Of a stretch of DNA of 64,000 bases, positions 1 to 10,120 are shown piece by piece. This stretch comes from Nitrosomonas aestuarii (lineage in GTDB: Bacteria; Pseudomonadota; Gammaproteobacteria; Burkholderiales; Nitrosomonadaceae). The DNA lies in contig NZ_QAAE01000002.1 in the NCBI RefSeq assembly GCF_003046585.1, positions 124,001-188,000 on the forward strand, written 5' to 3'. Under the pieces are notes generated by a model, which searched no databases, was not told the origin of the DNA, and saw only the letters and a program-made list of their open reading frames with translations. The first letter of the stretch is position 1, and each line of letters opens with the position of its first letter. The position numbers were made by a program, and so were the translations under genes.

Positions 1-1307
1 TTTCTCTGATTGGCTGGCGCTTGGTACCAACCCGCAAACCGGCAAGCTATGAAAGTTTTGATCTCAGCGCTTATCTGACAGAAGCGCGTGTTACATCCAA
101 CAGCAAAGCCGTTGGCATGAATCTTCATGAAATAGAAACCGTACTGGAAGCAGCTGATGCTCAGGTTGTCGGTTTGGTGCGTAATGATGTCCGGGTTACG
201 CCAGCCAGCCTGAACCGAAAAATATATGCCAATGATATTCTCATTATCGAAGCGGAGGCGGAATCACTTGCCAATGCCTTGTCCAGTCTGGGCCTGGTGC
301 TGGAAGAAGCAAAAACTAAAGAGAGCGAAGACGCCAAGAAACCTGACGAAACCGAGAAACACATCGAAACAGTAGAAAAACTGGAAAATGATAAAAAGAA
401 ATCCAGTCGAAAAACACAAGAAGAAAACAAAGTCGAAAAACCTGCATCCGGTGAAATTATCCTGACGGAGTATGTGATACTGCCTGCTTCGCTACTGGTA
501 AATCGCTCCCCTCAAGCCATTGAACTGCGCACACGCTACGGGGTTAATTTGCTGGCACTGTCGCGCAAGGGAAGCCGGATAACAACGCGGCTTCGCACGA
601 TTCTATTCCAGGCTGGCGATGTATTAATGTTGCAAGGTCCGCCTGACGCAATAGCCGAATTTGCTGAAAATACTGGCTGCGTGCCTTTGGCTGAAAGAAC
701 GCTGCGCATTCCAGACAAACGCAAAGCATTGTTGGGTGGCATTATTATGATGCTGGCAATTAGCGCAATCGTATTCGGATTACTGCCGCCGGCCTTAGCT
801 TTCATGTGCGGAGTATTGGCCGTGACAGCCCTGCAAATCATACCGTTACGCTCGGTGTATCAGGTAATCGACTGGCCTGTAGTTGTTTTGCTGGCAGCCC
901 TGATACCGGTTGCCGGCGCGATGCAGGCTACGGGCACAGCTGATCTGATTGCACGCGTATTACTGGAGAACCTGGCACAAGGAGATGCGGTTATCGCATT
1001 GGGATTGGTTCTGGTCGTGACCATGACCTTATCGGATTTGATGAATAATGCAGCGACGGCGGCAGTCATGTGTCCCATTGCGTTAGGCACCGCCAATCAA
1101 CTGAGTGCAAATCCGGATGCCTTTCTGATGGCTGTTGCCGTAGGCGCCTCTTGTGCGTTTCTCACGCCTATCGGTCATCAGAATAATACCTTAATCCTCG
1201 GTCCCGGTGGTTTTCGTTTCGGTGATTACTGGCGGCTGGGGTTGCCGTTGGAAATCCTGGTTATCACGATCAGTGTCCCAATGCTCATTTTGGTTTGGCC
1301 ATTATAA
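1..1307 (+). CDS. SLC13/DASS-family permease with two RCK_C domains (5' end outside window)
   Basis: The reading frame is open from the window edge (codons from position 3), so the N-terminal half is missing. The visible part has two RCK_C (TrkA-C) domains, about residues 15-95 and 150-225, separated by a highly charged Lys/Glu linker. A C-terminal membrane block with about six helices follows. It carries the paired NNAATAAV and TPIGHQNN segments expected in the second half of DASS/SLC13 transporters, the sodium-coupled sulfate or dicarboxylate family. The RCK_C pair between the transporter halves is a usual arrangement in bacterial SLC13 permeases and probably senses ligand in the cytoplasm. 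The substrate cannot be read from the sequence. The next gene starts 77 bases downstream on the same strand and may or may not be cotranscribed. Confidence 0.85.
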   Translation, partial: SLIGWRLVPTRKPASYESFDLSAYLTEARVTSNSKAVGMNLHEIETVLEAADAQVVGLVRNDVRVTPASLNRKIYANDILIIEAEAESLANALSSLGLVLEEAKTKESEDAKKPDETEKHIETVEKLENDKKKSSRKTQEENKVEKPASGEIILTEYVILPASLLVNRSPQAIELRTRYGVNLLALSRKGSRITTRLRTILFQAGDVLMLQGPPDAIAEFAENTGCVPLAERTLRIPDKRKALLGGIIMMLAISAIVFGLLPPALAFMCGVLAVTALQIIPLRSVYQVIDWPVVVLLAALIPVAGAMQATGTADLIARVLLENLAQGDAVIALGLVLVVTMTLSDLMNNAATAAVMCPIALGTANQLSANPDAFLMAVAVGASCAFLTPIGHQNNTLILGPGGFRFGDYWRLGLPLEILVITISVPMLILVWPL

Positions 1308-1384
1308 TCACCTTGTAGCAAAATATAGATGCTGGCTTTAAACTAGATACAGCAGGCAATAACACAGGAAATCAGGGAATGTAA

Positions 1385-3232
1385 ATGTCTTCAATCATTA
1401 GAATGGTCACTTTTTGGGTGTTGTCACTTGGCTGGCTGGTATTTGCTTATCATGCCGGCAGCATGATTCCCGATCAGCAATTGTGGTTCGCATTACTCAT
1501 CACTTTTCTGTTTGGAATACCCTTGTACATGGCGGCAACCTATTCGGTAACCATTCAAAGAATTCATCGCGCCAATCAATTTCGTAATCTTGGTGTTTTG
1601 TACTGGTTTTTGAATAAACGGATTTTACCCTATATCGGATGGGCGGTCTGGTCCGTTACTTTTGCATTCTTATTGATATTTTATCTCGGCGTTACACAAA
1701 AGATTGAATGGATTGTTTTTCTTTTGACTGTTCCCGTGTTTTCCTGTTTTCACGTTATTTTTGCACCTGTTGCAGCACGCGAATTCAAGTCTTATATTGC
1801 GCTGCATAAATCCTTGATCTGGACGCGTTGGGCGACCGCACTCGCCATGGCGGGATTTTATGTTTTATATGTGAAACTAGCAAGCGGATACCAACCGTAT
1901 GCGTCATTAGTCGAAGCGATTCAGGCACGCAGCCTTGGAATCAATGGCGCAAGTAATAGCGTTCTGATACTGGAAACCGCCCGCATGCTTGGATTTATCG
2001 AAGGATTAAAGGCTTATGTGCTGGGGAATTTACATTCCCTGAACGATATTATTTTTTTGATATTTATTTTTTTGGGCAGTACCGTCCTGTTTTATAATAT
2101 CGCGCTCGCAATTTCCAGCTTTATGGTGCCGTTATCAGAATACCGCCGCGTATTTGCGCCTTTGCAGGATGTGGACGAGCCTGCGCGCATCCAACCGCGT
2201 TCATTGGCGATTGCATCCGCACTGATCACATTTTTTATGTTATTTATTTACGTACCGTCGACAGTTTACGTGGATGCCTGGTTGCGTTCAACGCCGCAGT
2301 TTGTCGAACAGCTGCAGAAAAAACAGGTAGCGGCCGTCGAAAAAATCGAGTCTCTGGAAAAAATTGGTGAAGATTACTATAAACCGGGCACGATTGCACA
2401 GACCCGGCAAGCTTACCTTGAAATTGTTCATGAGCTCGAAACTTCAGTCAATGAACTCAGAAAAACAACCAATGAAAGTTTTATGCTGATGGCCCACAAT
2501 GTGGATGACTATCTCGATTGGTACTACAGTTTGCCTGGAGAATATGAACGCATTGTAGCGCTGGCGACAGGAAAGCTGGAAAACTGGATGATCGAAAGAC
2601 TTGAAGCCTATCTGATGCAAGGTAATGCATTCGGTCCGGTGCAGCAATCGATTGAAGATGCATTACGAAAAAACGAAGAATTGCGCACTGAATATCTCGA
2701 AAAAATCAACCGGATACTGGCTGACAATCAAATCGAACCGGCTACCCAGCAACCTGAGATTATTCAATACTCACCACTGGATGCAATCAAGGAACCACCC
2801 AGCAACAGCATTATTGTCAATCTGGAGAGCCGTCTGCTGATATCTGGCGGCATCGGTGCTGCAGGTGCAATTACCGGCGCTATTGCAGGCAAAGTAACCA
2901 GCAAAGTGATCGCCAAAGGCGCCATCAGCCTGGGCGCCAAGGCTTTGGTTAAAGTCGCTGCGGGCAAAGCAGCCAGTGTACTCGGTGGCGCCGCCGCCGG
3001 CGCTGCCAGCGGTGCGGCAATCGGTTCTGTCTTTCCCGGCGTCGGCACCGCCATCGGCGCTGCGCTCGGCGGTATTATCGGCGGAATTTCGGTAGGCCTG
3101 GGTGTGGAGCATTTGCTGCTTAAACTTGAGGAACACTATTCTCGCGAAGAATTTAAACAGCAGATTCTGGAAGCGATTGATGAAGCGCGCGTCGAATTTG
3201 AAGAATCGTTGGAAATGGGTCGAATTGAATAA
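1385..3232 (+). CDS. Large polytopic membrane protein with coiled coil and glycine-zipper C-terminus, unknown function
   Basis: A 615-residue protein I do not recognise. The first 290 residues hold about seven hydrophobic segments. A roughly 170-residue charged, probably coiled-coil region follows (about 300-465). Residues 485-575 are a Gly/Ala-rich block with repeated GxxxG/AxxxG spacing (for example GGAAAGAASGAA), of the kind found in glycine-zipper and pore-forming proteins. The tail is acidic and helical. The ATG at 1385 is preceded by a purine-rich AGGGA. Nothing next to it suggests an operon partner. The architecture suggests an inner-membrane protein able to oligomerise, but no function is assigned. 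Confidence 0.8.
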   Translation: MSSIIRMVTFWVLSLGWLVFAYHAGSMIPDQQLWFALLITFLFGIPLYMAATYSVTIQRIHRANQFRNLGVLYWFLNKRILPYIGWAVWSVTFAFLLIFYLGVTQKIEWIVFLLTVPVFSCFHVIFAPVAAREFKSYIALHKSLIWTRWATALAMAGFYVLYVKLASGYQPYASLVEAIQARSLGINGASNSVLILETARMLGFIEGLKAYVLGNLHSLNDIIFLIFIFLGSTVLFYNIALAISSFMVPLSEYRRVFAPLQDVDEPARIQPRSLAIASALITFFMLFIYVPSTVYVDAWLRSTPQFVEQLQKKQVAAVEKIESLEKIGEDYYKPGTIAQTRQAYLEIVHELETSVNELRKTTNESFMLMAHNVDDYLDWYYSLPGEYERIVALATGKLENWMIERLEAYLMQGNAFGPVQQSIEDALRKNEELRTEYLEKINRILADNQIEPATQQPEIIQYSPLDAIKEPPSNSIIVNLESRLLISGGIGAAGAITGAIAGKVTSKVIAKGAISLGAKALVKVAAGKAASVLGGAAAGAASGAAIGSVFPGVGTAIGAALGGIIGGISVGLGVEHLLLKLEEHYSREEFKQQILEAIDEARVEFEESLEMGRIE

Positions 3233-3472
3233 ATACAAAACGAATACTCCAACAACTTATGAATGGTGGAGCACTAGAAATACAAGTATTTTTCCGACTT
3301 GATCAAACGGCTGTTGATGAGGAGTTATTAACTAACAATACGACACCAAAAAAATATCGATTGGCATACATATTGTCGCGATGATTTGATTTCTTGTGCT
3401 AAGTCAACCTAACGACTCCATCTTGCCCGAAAATTGATCAGTTTGATGGGGTTGAATATTACGGAGAAACTG

Positions 3473-4459
3473 ATGGTACGACCTGATTACGATCAATTTA
3501 CCTGCAATTTATGCGGCAATTCTTCCAGCGTTTCACATGATTTTCACCGCGAAGGTGGCGCATGCAGTCATTGCGGATCCAATATGCGTTACCGTGCATT
3601 AATGCGAGCACTCTCGCAACATTTATATGACAAACCACTACCGTTGTCTGCGTTTATCCCGGATAAAAATTTTAAAGCCATGGGCCTCAGCGATGCATCG
3701 CTTTACGCAGACAAGCTGGCAACTTTGTATGATTACACCAATTTCTTTTATCATACCGACCCCTTTCTCGATATCTGTAATATCGAAAATATGATATCCG
3801 GTAGTTATGATCTGCTTATTACTTCAGATGTATTTGAACATGTACCACCACCTCGTCATATTGCGTTTGTAAACAGCTGGCATTTATTGAAACCAGGTGG
3901 ATTGTTGTTATTAACTGTACCGTATACATTGCTACCCAAAACAGTAGAACACTTTCCCAGTCTGCATCATTTCGGGCTCGTAAACGATGGAACAGACATA
4001 CTGTTGGTCAATCGCCGGGAAGATCAGACTATCGAAGTTTTTGACAAATTAATTTGGCATGGAGGCGAGGGCTCGACGCTTGAAATGCGGGTTTACTCAG
4101 AAACTGATTTGATTCAAATTATTTCAGCTGCTGGTTTTAAGGAAATCAAAATTTGGAATGAAGATTTTCAGGAGAACGGTATACTGCAATCGCACCAGGG
4201 AGGCAGTTTTGTCATTACTGCAACCAAAGACGAAAATAGTGCGCCCATAACGATTACGCACAATGACCCTTATCGTGAAAATATTTATCCAGAAGATATG
4301 TGCATCGACCACTTTTTAGTTCACCGACCGGCCCGTGTTTCAGGTACTCGTGCAGAGCGGGCTATTGAACTATGGAACACGAATACACCTCAGCATAAAA
4401 CGGCACCGCCTGTTTTTACCAGAATATGGCTTTATATCAGGAGAAAACTGACTGGATAA
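3473..4459 (+). CDS. SAM-dependent methyltransferase (class I, type 11-like) with N-terminal zinc-ribbon-like cysteines
   Basis: The N-terminus has two CxxC pairs (CNLCG near residue 10 and CSHCG near residue 30), as in small zinc ribbons. A methyltransferase core follows: the DVFEHVPPP motif near residue 122 and the LLKPGG motif near 145 are typical of Methyltransf_11/12 proteins. The usual glycine-rich SAM loop is weak, so cofactor binding is inferred from fold-level motifs only. The open frame extends upstream to a TTG at 3434. I chose the ATG at 3473 because GGAG lies six bases before it. This type of protein is often found among glycan or surface-polysaccharide genes, but no such neighbours are present. 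The substrate is unknown. Confidence 0.8.
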   Translation: MVRPDYDQFTCNLCGNSSSVSHDFHREGGACSHCGSNMRYRALMRALSQHLYDKPLPLSAFIPDKNFKAMGLSDASLYADKLATLYDYTNFFYHTDPFLDICNIENMISGSYDLLITSDVFEHVPPPRHIAFVNSWHLLKPGGLLLLTVPYTLLPKTVEHFPSLHHFGLVNDGTDILLVNRREDQTIEVFDKLIWHGGEGSTLEMRVYSETDLIQIISAAGFKEIKIWNEDFQENGILQSHQGGSFVITATKDENSAPITITHNDPYRENIYPEDMCIDHFLVHRPARVSGTRAERAIELWNTNTPQHKTAPPVFTRIWLYIRRKLTG

Positions 4460-4728
4460 TTGCAGTTGCCAAACAAAAAATTGAAAAACCTCATTGACGA
4501 GCATGATATAAAGTTTTATAAAAGTGCATTGATATAACTGATGTTCTGGTTATATTTGTTGGTTACGACGACTGCCAATTATTTTGAGGAAACCGATTCC
4601 GAACCCGGCAAGTTGAAATGAGTTTTGTGAACCCCAACATTTCACGCCATTCCCTTAGCTGAAAAAAACGATTGTCACTGTAAATTTGCAAATCCTATGC
4701 ACGTGGCAATAACTGTCACCTTATCCTG

Positions 4729-6273
4729 TTATGGATAGGTGTAACTTGATTGAATGCCAAGCGGCAGACCCGAGAACAAGTACAGCAGCAGGAATATAGT
4801 CCAGATAACGAGAAAGGTCACCGAATAGGGCAACATCATAGCCGTGACTGTACCGATACCTGTGTTCCTTACGTAGCGCTGGCAATACACAACCACGAGT
4901 GGAAAGTACGGCAACAGCGGCGTGATGATATTGGTACTCGAATCGCCAATGCGGTATGCCGCTTGTGCCAGATCCGGCGAGATACCGAGCTGCATCAGCA
5001 TGGGCACGAAAATGGATGCGAGCAGCCCCCATTTTGCACTGGCCGAACCAACAAAGAGGTTAATGAACGCAGTGATGAGTACAACACCAACGATCGTGAT
5101 ATACGACGGCATTGCCAGTGCCTTCAACCAGGCCGCACCCTGCAAAGCGAGCAGCACACCAAGGTTGGACTTACCGAAGGCGTAAACGAATTGCGCGATA
5201 AAAAACATGATGACAAGGTAATAAGCCATCTGTTGCATGGCATGCGTCATGCCGTCGATCAAGTCTTTAGCGCTTTTCACGGTTCCAGCCGCAATGCCGT
5301 ACACAGCACCTGGCAGGATAAACATCAGGAAGATCAGCGAAACGATGGAACGCATCATCGGTGCGTCACCCGTCGTAAGCTCGCCAGTTGCATCCCGCCA
5401 GGGTGAATCGACCGACCAGGCGGTAACAACCATAATAATGACGCCAAACAGAAAAACAATTCCTGCCGCGCGCAAACCCTTACGTTCATTTGGTGCGAGT
5501 GCTTGCATGGTTGGCAGATCGGAGAGGTTGCCGTCGAGTATAGTGGTTTGCAATCTTGGTTCAACAATTTTTTCTGTCACATACCAGCCCAATCCAATAA
5601 TCAATAATGAGGAAGCGGTCGTGAAAAAATAGTTATTCAGCGGATTGAGTACAACAGTCGGATCGATAATCTGAGCAGCGGCCTGTGACAATCCTTGAAG
5701 CAGAGGATCAAGCGATGATGGCACAAAATTCGCTGAAAACCCACCGGACACACCTGCAAAGGCAGCGGCGATACCAGCCAAGGGATGTCTGCCGGCCGCA
5801 TAAAAAATGACGCCACCGAGTGGTATAACCAGCACGTACCCGGCGTCGACCGCGGAATGGCTGACAATACCCGCAACAATAACCATCGGCGTCAACAGCC
5901 ATTTGGGTGTAATACCCAGTAGCGCCCGCAAACCTGAATTAATGAAGCCTGTGTGTTCAGCAACACCAATACCGAGCATGGCAACGAGCACCACGCCCAC
6001 CGGGTGAAAGTGCGAGAAATTCGTCACCATAACCGACATAAATTCTGTTAACGCCGCGCCAGACAACAGGTTGTTGATGACAAGCAACTCACGAGTGCGC
6101 GGGTCAACGACATTGAACGTGACGGTCGATAGCAGCCAAGACAACACCCAGATAACAAGCAGCAATAAGATAAACAGTACTGCCGGGTCGGGAAGCTTGT
6201 TACCCGTTCGTTCAACTGATGCGAGTATACGTTCGGGAAGACTGGCTTTTATTTTCTGCACTTCTTCAGTCAT
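4729..6273 (-). CDS. AbgT family transporter (p-aminobenzoyl-glutamate transporter/antimetabolite exporter family)
   Basis: A 514-residue, strongly hydrophobic protein that matches the AbgT family along its full length. Features include the N-terminal NKLPDPAVLF segment, SHSAVDAGYV near residue 140, the SGGFSAN re-entrant segment near 180 and the GDSSTNIITP segment near 445. Family members such as AbgT and MtrF import p-aminobenzoyl-glutamate or export sulfonamide-like antimetabolites. The sequence alone does not separate these roles. The gene stands alone, with an unrelated convergent methyltransferase downstream. Confidence 0.92.
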   Translation of the reverse strand: MTEEVQKIKASLPERILASVERTGNKLPDPAVLFILLLLVIWVLSWLLSTVTFNVVDPRTRELLVINNLLSGAALTEFMSVMVTNFSHFHPVGVVLVAMLGIGVAEHTGFINSGLRALLGITPKWLLTPMVIVAGIVSHSAVDAGYVLVIPLGGVIFYAAGRHPLAGIAAAFAGVSGGFSANFVPSSLDPLLQGLSQAAAQIIDPTVVLNPLNNYFFTTASSLLIIGLGWYVTEKIVEPRLQTTILDGNLSDLPTMQALAPNERKGLRAAGIVFLFGVIIMVVTAWSVDSPWRDATGELTTGDAPMMRSIVSLIFLMFILPGAVYGIAAGTVKSAKDLIDGMTHAMQQMAYYLVIMFFIAQFVYAFGKSNLGVLLALQGAAWLKALAMPSYITIVGVVLITAFINLFVGSASAKWGLLASIFVPMLMQLGISPDLAQAAYRIGDSSTNIITPLLPYFPLVVVYCQRYVRNTGIGTVTAMMLPYSVTFLVIWTIFLLLYLFSGLPLGIQSSYTYP

Positions 6274-6759
6274 GCAAATTCCTAGCTTTTTTGTGTGTCT
6301 CTTATTCTATCAGCCAAATCCGCCGTCTTCGTTTTGTTCTCTGAAATAGAAATCGTTTCAAGTATTCAAAAAATACATAACAACTGATCATTTCTCAAGT
6401 TTTATGCATGATGTAATGATTCCCAACTCTCTTATTCAGTAAAGTTTTTTCAACAAAATAGAGTAGAAACTAGTAATTCTTCAAAAAGATAAATTAGGAT
6501 ATTAACTTTTTTGAATAGGCTGGAATTTGTTTATGCTATGAAGCATCGTAGTTAGTTTAACATGGCTGAAAAGCATCCAGTGTATTCAACCGCTAATGTC
6601 TGGCAAGGTGATTACCGGATACTCAAACCGTAGTGGTAGAAATAGTAGCTTGAATAAACCGCGACCAACATACAGAAACTACGGAGAGGCGGTTTACCAC
6701 AGAATATGCTCGCATTTAGTTGAAGCGGCTCTATCCTAATTTATCAAGTTGATTAAGTA
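6274..6759. other. Intergenic spacer, no convincing gene
   Basis: AT-rich spacer between the divergent start of the AbgT gene and the end of the next minus-strand gene. Short open frames near 6561-6630 and 6607-6741 have no start with a ribosome site and match nothing I recognise. They could be a decayed gene. Confidence 0.5.
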
Positions 6760-8031
6760 TTAGTGTAAGAAAGGTAATGCTTCTACACGCAATTCTATTT
6801 TTTTCATCAGCTGATGGTATGCGGGTGTATCAAAGTTGCCATAATGCTGTCTGAATTCGCTTTTGGATAAATGTTCCGGCAGATCTGTCCAGGGTGGCAT
6901 GAGATCCCTGTCATCCAATCCCTGTGCGATCAGTTGCTGCAGCCGAATTGCTTCTTTTTGACTGACCGTAGCGCGTTCGCCAAATCGCGTGCCTGCACGG
7001 TCTGCAGCTATATCATTGAATGAAAAACCGCTACCACTACGCTTGTCTTCTATTTCTTTGTAAAGACCAATTGCATCGGACAATGCAGTATCCGCATAAG
7101 CGGTAATCGCGGCTGAAACGATAAAATGTTGTGCAAAATCCTGACGACCATCCAGTGTTACAAATTGATTATACGGTCGGGACCAGTCGTCAGCATCTGG
7201 TATTAAATATTTCAGCGGCAATCCCACTATATAAAGTGTAGCGGCCAGAATGGCCGCACGATTTTCTTTTTGTGCCGGGTTGTCAACAGAATAGTACGCC
7301 GCCATTTGCATTAATGGCTGTAGAATTTGAGATAGTGTCTGATTAGTTTCTTTAGAGTGGTTTTGCGTGAGCAGTAAATGGTAACGATATACTTTTTCTT
7401 GTTCCGATTTGCTCAGTACGGACAAATGATTATCAATTTTTAGACTGAACTTGCCCTGCCACTGGTAGAGCACATTGAGTGCATCGGGCGCAATCTGTAC
7501 AAACTTGATTGCTTCAATCCCGTTTCTATATTTAGGTTGGTTTTGCAACCATTGAATACTTTGAGTGACCAGAAACTGGCTGATAAAATCCGGTATCGGA
7601 ATATGTCCGATGCGCACAGATTGAAGCTGTGGCAATGTGTCTGTCTCTATTATCGTAGCTTCAAGATTGATGTAGCCTTTCGGTGCTTGTGGCGGTAACG
7701 GCAGTGGCAAACTTGCCTGGATGTTCGCTTGTTGCTGAGACATACTGATATGTGCGTCTCCGTGAATGAAATGCTTGGCAAGGTAATTGGTTGCTATATC
7801 AATATCTTCCGGCTGTATTTTGATTGTGGAGAGCTGTTTTTGTTTGGCTTGCTGGCGATATTGGTCAAAAGTTTTTTTTGCGCGTTCGATATGTTCCGGT
7901 GTGACCACAACTTGTCGTTGCACACTAGGTTTTTCATCAATAATCAGAATAAAGAATAAGCCCGCAAGCAATAGTAATATTGTAAATATCCGGGCAATGA
8001 GCAATAGCGATTTTCGAATCATTATGATCAT
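6760..8031 (-). CDS. Membrane-anchored conserved protein with YfiM-like motif, function unknown
   Basis: 423 residues. One N-terminal hydrophobic anchor (about residues 8-30) is followed by a soluble domain that probably faces the periplasm. Near residues 300-355 a block reads HFIVSAAITA, then LYKEIED, GSGFSFNDIAAD and AGTRFGE. This resembles the HF..SA / KE / GFS..D..AD..G pattern of the YfiM and VanZ-like lipoprotein group. That family link is inferred from motif similarity only. The rest of the protein is unrecognised. It is divergent from minC and is not obviously in an operon. Confidence 0.75.
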   Translation of the reverse strand: MIIMIRKSLLLIARIFTILLLLAGLFFILIIDEKPSVQRQVVVTPEHIERAKKTFDQYRQQAKQKQLSTIKIQPEDIDIATNYLAKHFIHGDAHISMSQQQANIQASLPLPLPPQAPKGYINLEATIIETDTLPQLQSVRIGHIPIPDFISQFLVTQSIQWLQNQPKYRNGIEAIKFVQIAPDALNVLYQWQGKFSLKIDNHLSVLSKSEQEKVYRYHLLLTQNHSKETNQTLSQILQPLMQMAAYYSVDNPAQKENRAAILAATLYIVGLPLKYLIPDADDWSRPYNQFVTLDGRQDFAQHFIVSAAITAYADTALSDAIGLYKEIEDKRSGSGFSFNDIAADRAGTRFGERATVSQKEAIRLQQLIAQGLDDRDLMPPWTDLPEHLSKSEFRQHYGNFDTPAYHQLMKKIELRVEALPFLH

Positions 8032-8456
8032 GAATCTAACTTTAAAGATTGCGGGTATTTTATTACACTCGTAATTTCGGCGTTAAACATCGCTAATTAG
8101 TGCTCGGAACTTGTTGCGCTTGCGACAATTTCAACAACCAGAAAAGTTTTTGTTTTTTTAATACGGTAACGTTCGGATAAAACTGAAAACGTGTTGCAAA
8201 TAAGGTTACATTTTTTGGCTTATGCATACTATTAGAAAATAATCCGGTTATAATTGACTTCATCTTCGTCCAAAAGTACATTCACTTGTATACTGTTTGG
8301 ACAGTACAGGTCATAAAAATATGCGCTTAGCTTTCGAAAGAAAGTAAGGATTAATTAATTAGTGATGCGCTGGTTAAGCAATGGCCATGTATTTTGATAG
8401 CGGCCAAATATGATCAATGCTAATCTAACTGTATAATTACAATAACCGATAAACAG
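8032..8456. other. Divergent promoter region upstream of minC
   Basis: Noncoding spacer between two divergent genes. It should hold the minCDE promoter. A short inverted repeat TACTGT-N4-ACAGTA lies at 8291-8306. No further structure was recognised. Confidence 0.5.
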
Positions 8457-9284
8457 ATGTCGACGAGCCTTCAGAAAATGTCTAATACATCGTCTGTTCT
8501 TGAATTCAAGAGTAGTACTTTTTTTACGCCTATCTTGATTCTTTTCAATAATGATATTGCGGCTATAGAACAATCTTTGCAAGAAAAAATCAGCTTGGCG
8601 CCCGATTTTTTCAAAAATTCTCCATTGATCATTGATGTTCGCGAATTGAATAAGTCGGATTTGGATATCAGTATCAATGAAGTTACGGATATGCTTCGTA
8701 AGATCGGGTTGTTTCCGATCGGTGTTCGCGGCGGAAATGAGCGGCAAAACAAACAGGCACAGAAGCTTTCAATACCAGTCGATACAGGACGTGATAATGA
8801 AATCAGTCATGCTGCGCACGGGAAAAACCCACAAAAAGAGTCAGCAGTTCATGCATCGGAATCAACTTCTGTTACGCGTGATGGCGATGACGAGGTAACA
8901 GTAACTGCAGCACCCAAAGCACCCGAGTTATCGGACTCCGCTATCCAAACAGTACCTGTCAGGTCAATGCTGATTACCCAGCCAGTCCGCTCAGGACAGC
9001 GCATCTATGCGCACGGCGATTTAGTTGTGATGTCACAGGTCAGTGCAGGCGCCGAGATTATGGCCGAGGGCAATATTCATGTCTATAATTCATTACGAGG
9101 TCGCGCATTGGCGGGTGTCCAGGGCAATACAAGCGCCCGGATATTCTGTTTGGATTTGCAAGCAGAGCTTGTTTCAATTGCAGGAGATTATAAAACAAGT
9201 GAGCATATAGCCAAACAGATGCAAAAAAAGCCGGCGCAGGTTTATTTACAGGATCATACGTTAATCATTAAAGAAATTGCCTAG
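8457..9284 (+). CDS. minC: Septum site-determining protein MinC
   Basis: Division inhibitor that blocks FtsZ assembly away from midcell. Residues about 12-95 form the N-terminal MinC_N domain. A variable charged linker (about 96-165) follows. The C-terminal beta-helix MinC_C domain has the YAHGDLVV, EIMAEGNIHVYN and GRALAGVQGN motifs that bind MinD and the septum. The 275-residue length is normal for betaproteobacteria. It is first in minC-minD-minE, with 23 bases before minD. The start is the ATG at 8457. Confidence 0.95.
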   Translation: MSTSLQKMSNTSSVLEFKSSTFFTPILILFNNDIAAIEQSLQEKISLAPDFFKNSPLIIDVRELNKSDLDISINEVTDMLRKIGLFPIGVRGGNERQNKQAQKLSIPVDTGRDNEISHAAHGKNPQKESAVHASESTSVTRDGDDEVTVTAAPKAPELSDSAIQTVPVRSMLITQPVRSGQRIYAHGDLVVMSQVSAGAEIMAEGNIHVYNSLRGRALAGVQGNTSARIFCLDLQAELVSIAGDYKTSEHIAKQMQKKPAQVYLQDHTLIIKEIA

Positions 9285-9307
9285 AAATTTTAGCTAAGGA
9301 GACTCAA

Positions 9308-10120
9308 TTGGCAAGAATTATTGTCGTGACATCAGGAAAAGGCGGTGTTGGTAAAACAACAACGAGCGCAGCAATTGCCATGGGGCTGGCAAAAAAAGGT
9401 CACAAAACGGCTGTGATTGATTTTGATGTGGGGTTGCGCAATTTAGATCTGATCATGGGTTGTGAACGTCGTGTCGTTTATGATTTTATTAATGTGATCA
9501 ATGGCGAGGCGAGTCTTAATCAGGCGTTGATCCGTGATAAAAACTGCAATCTGCTATATATATTACCTGCGTCACAGACACGCGACAAGGACGCACTGAC
9601 GCTGGAAGGTGTTGGCAAAGTGCTGGACGAATTATCCAAGGATTTTAAATATGTAGTCTGCGATTCCCCTGCCGGGATTGAGAAAGGTGCGAACCTGGCG
9701 CTCTATTATGCAGACGATGCGTTTGTAGTGACGAACCCCGAAATTTCTTCTGTAAGAGACTCGGATCGCATGCTGGGTATTCTAGCCAGCAAATCGCGCC
9801 GGGCTGAAAGCAATGCAGAACCGATTAAAGAATATCTGTTGTTGACACGCTATGATCCAAATCGGGTGAAGTCGGGTGAAATGCTGGGGCTGGAAGATGT
9901 GCAAGATATTTTATCATTACAATTACTAGGTATTATTCCTGAATCAAAATCAGTTTTAACCGCTTCAAATGCCGGTGTTCCGGTGATTCTCGATGAAAAA
10001 AGTGAAGCGGGTCAGGCATATGAAGATGTTGTCGCACGTTATCTGGGTGAGAACAGACCACACCGATTTCTTGATGATAAAAAAGGGTTCTTCAGGAAGT
10101 TGTTTGGAGGTAGATCATGA
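9308..10120 (+). CDS. minD: Septum site-determining ATPase MinD
   Basis: ParA-type membrane ATPase that recruits MinC to the membrane and oscillates with MinE. The deviant Walker A motif GKGGVGKTTT lies near residues 10-19, and DFDVGLRNLD follows near residue 40. The C-terminus ends in a basic amphipathic helix (GFFRKLFGG), the usual membrane-targeting sequence. The start codon is TTG at 9308, chosen because it gives the canonical MARIIVV N-terminus and AAGGAG lies just upstream. The stop overlaps the minE start by four bases, which indicates translational coupling. Confidence 0.97.
   Translation: MARIIVVTSGKGGVGKTTTSAAIAMGLAKKGHKTAVIDFDVGLRNLDLIMGCERRVVYDFINVINGEASLNQALIRDKNCNLLYILPASQTRDKDALTLEGVGKVLDELSKDFKYVVCDSPAGIEKGANLALYYADDAFVVTNPEISSVRDSDRMLGILASKSRRAESNAEPIKEYLLLTRYDPNRVKSGEMLGLEDVQDILSLQLLGIIPESKSVLTASNAGVPVILDEKSEAGQAYEDVVARYLGENRPHRFLDDKKGFFRKLFGGRS

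Noticed and set aside
6561..6741. Short open frames in the 6.3-6.7 kb spacer
   Set aside because: No ribosome site and no recognisable family. Too short and inconsistent to support a gene.
8291..8309. LexA-like box (CTGT...ACAG) upstream of minC
   Set aside because: The spacing between CTGT and ACAG is four or nine bases, not the eight of the usual LexA box, and the downstream genes are not SOS genes.
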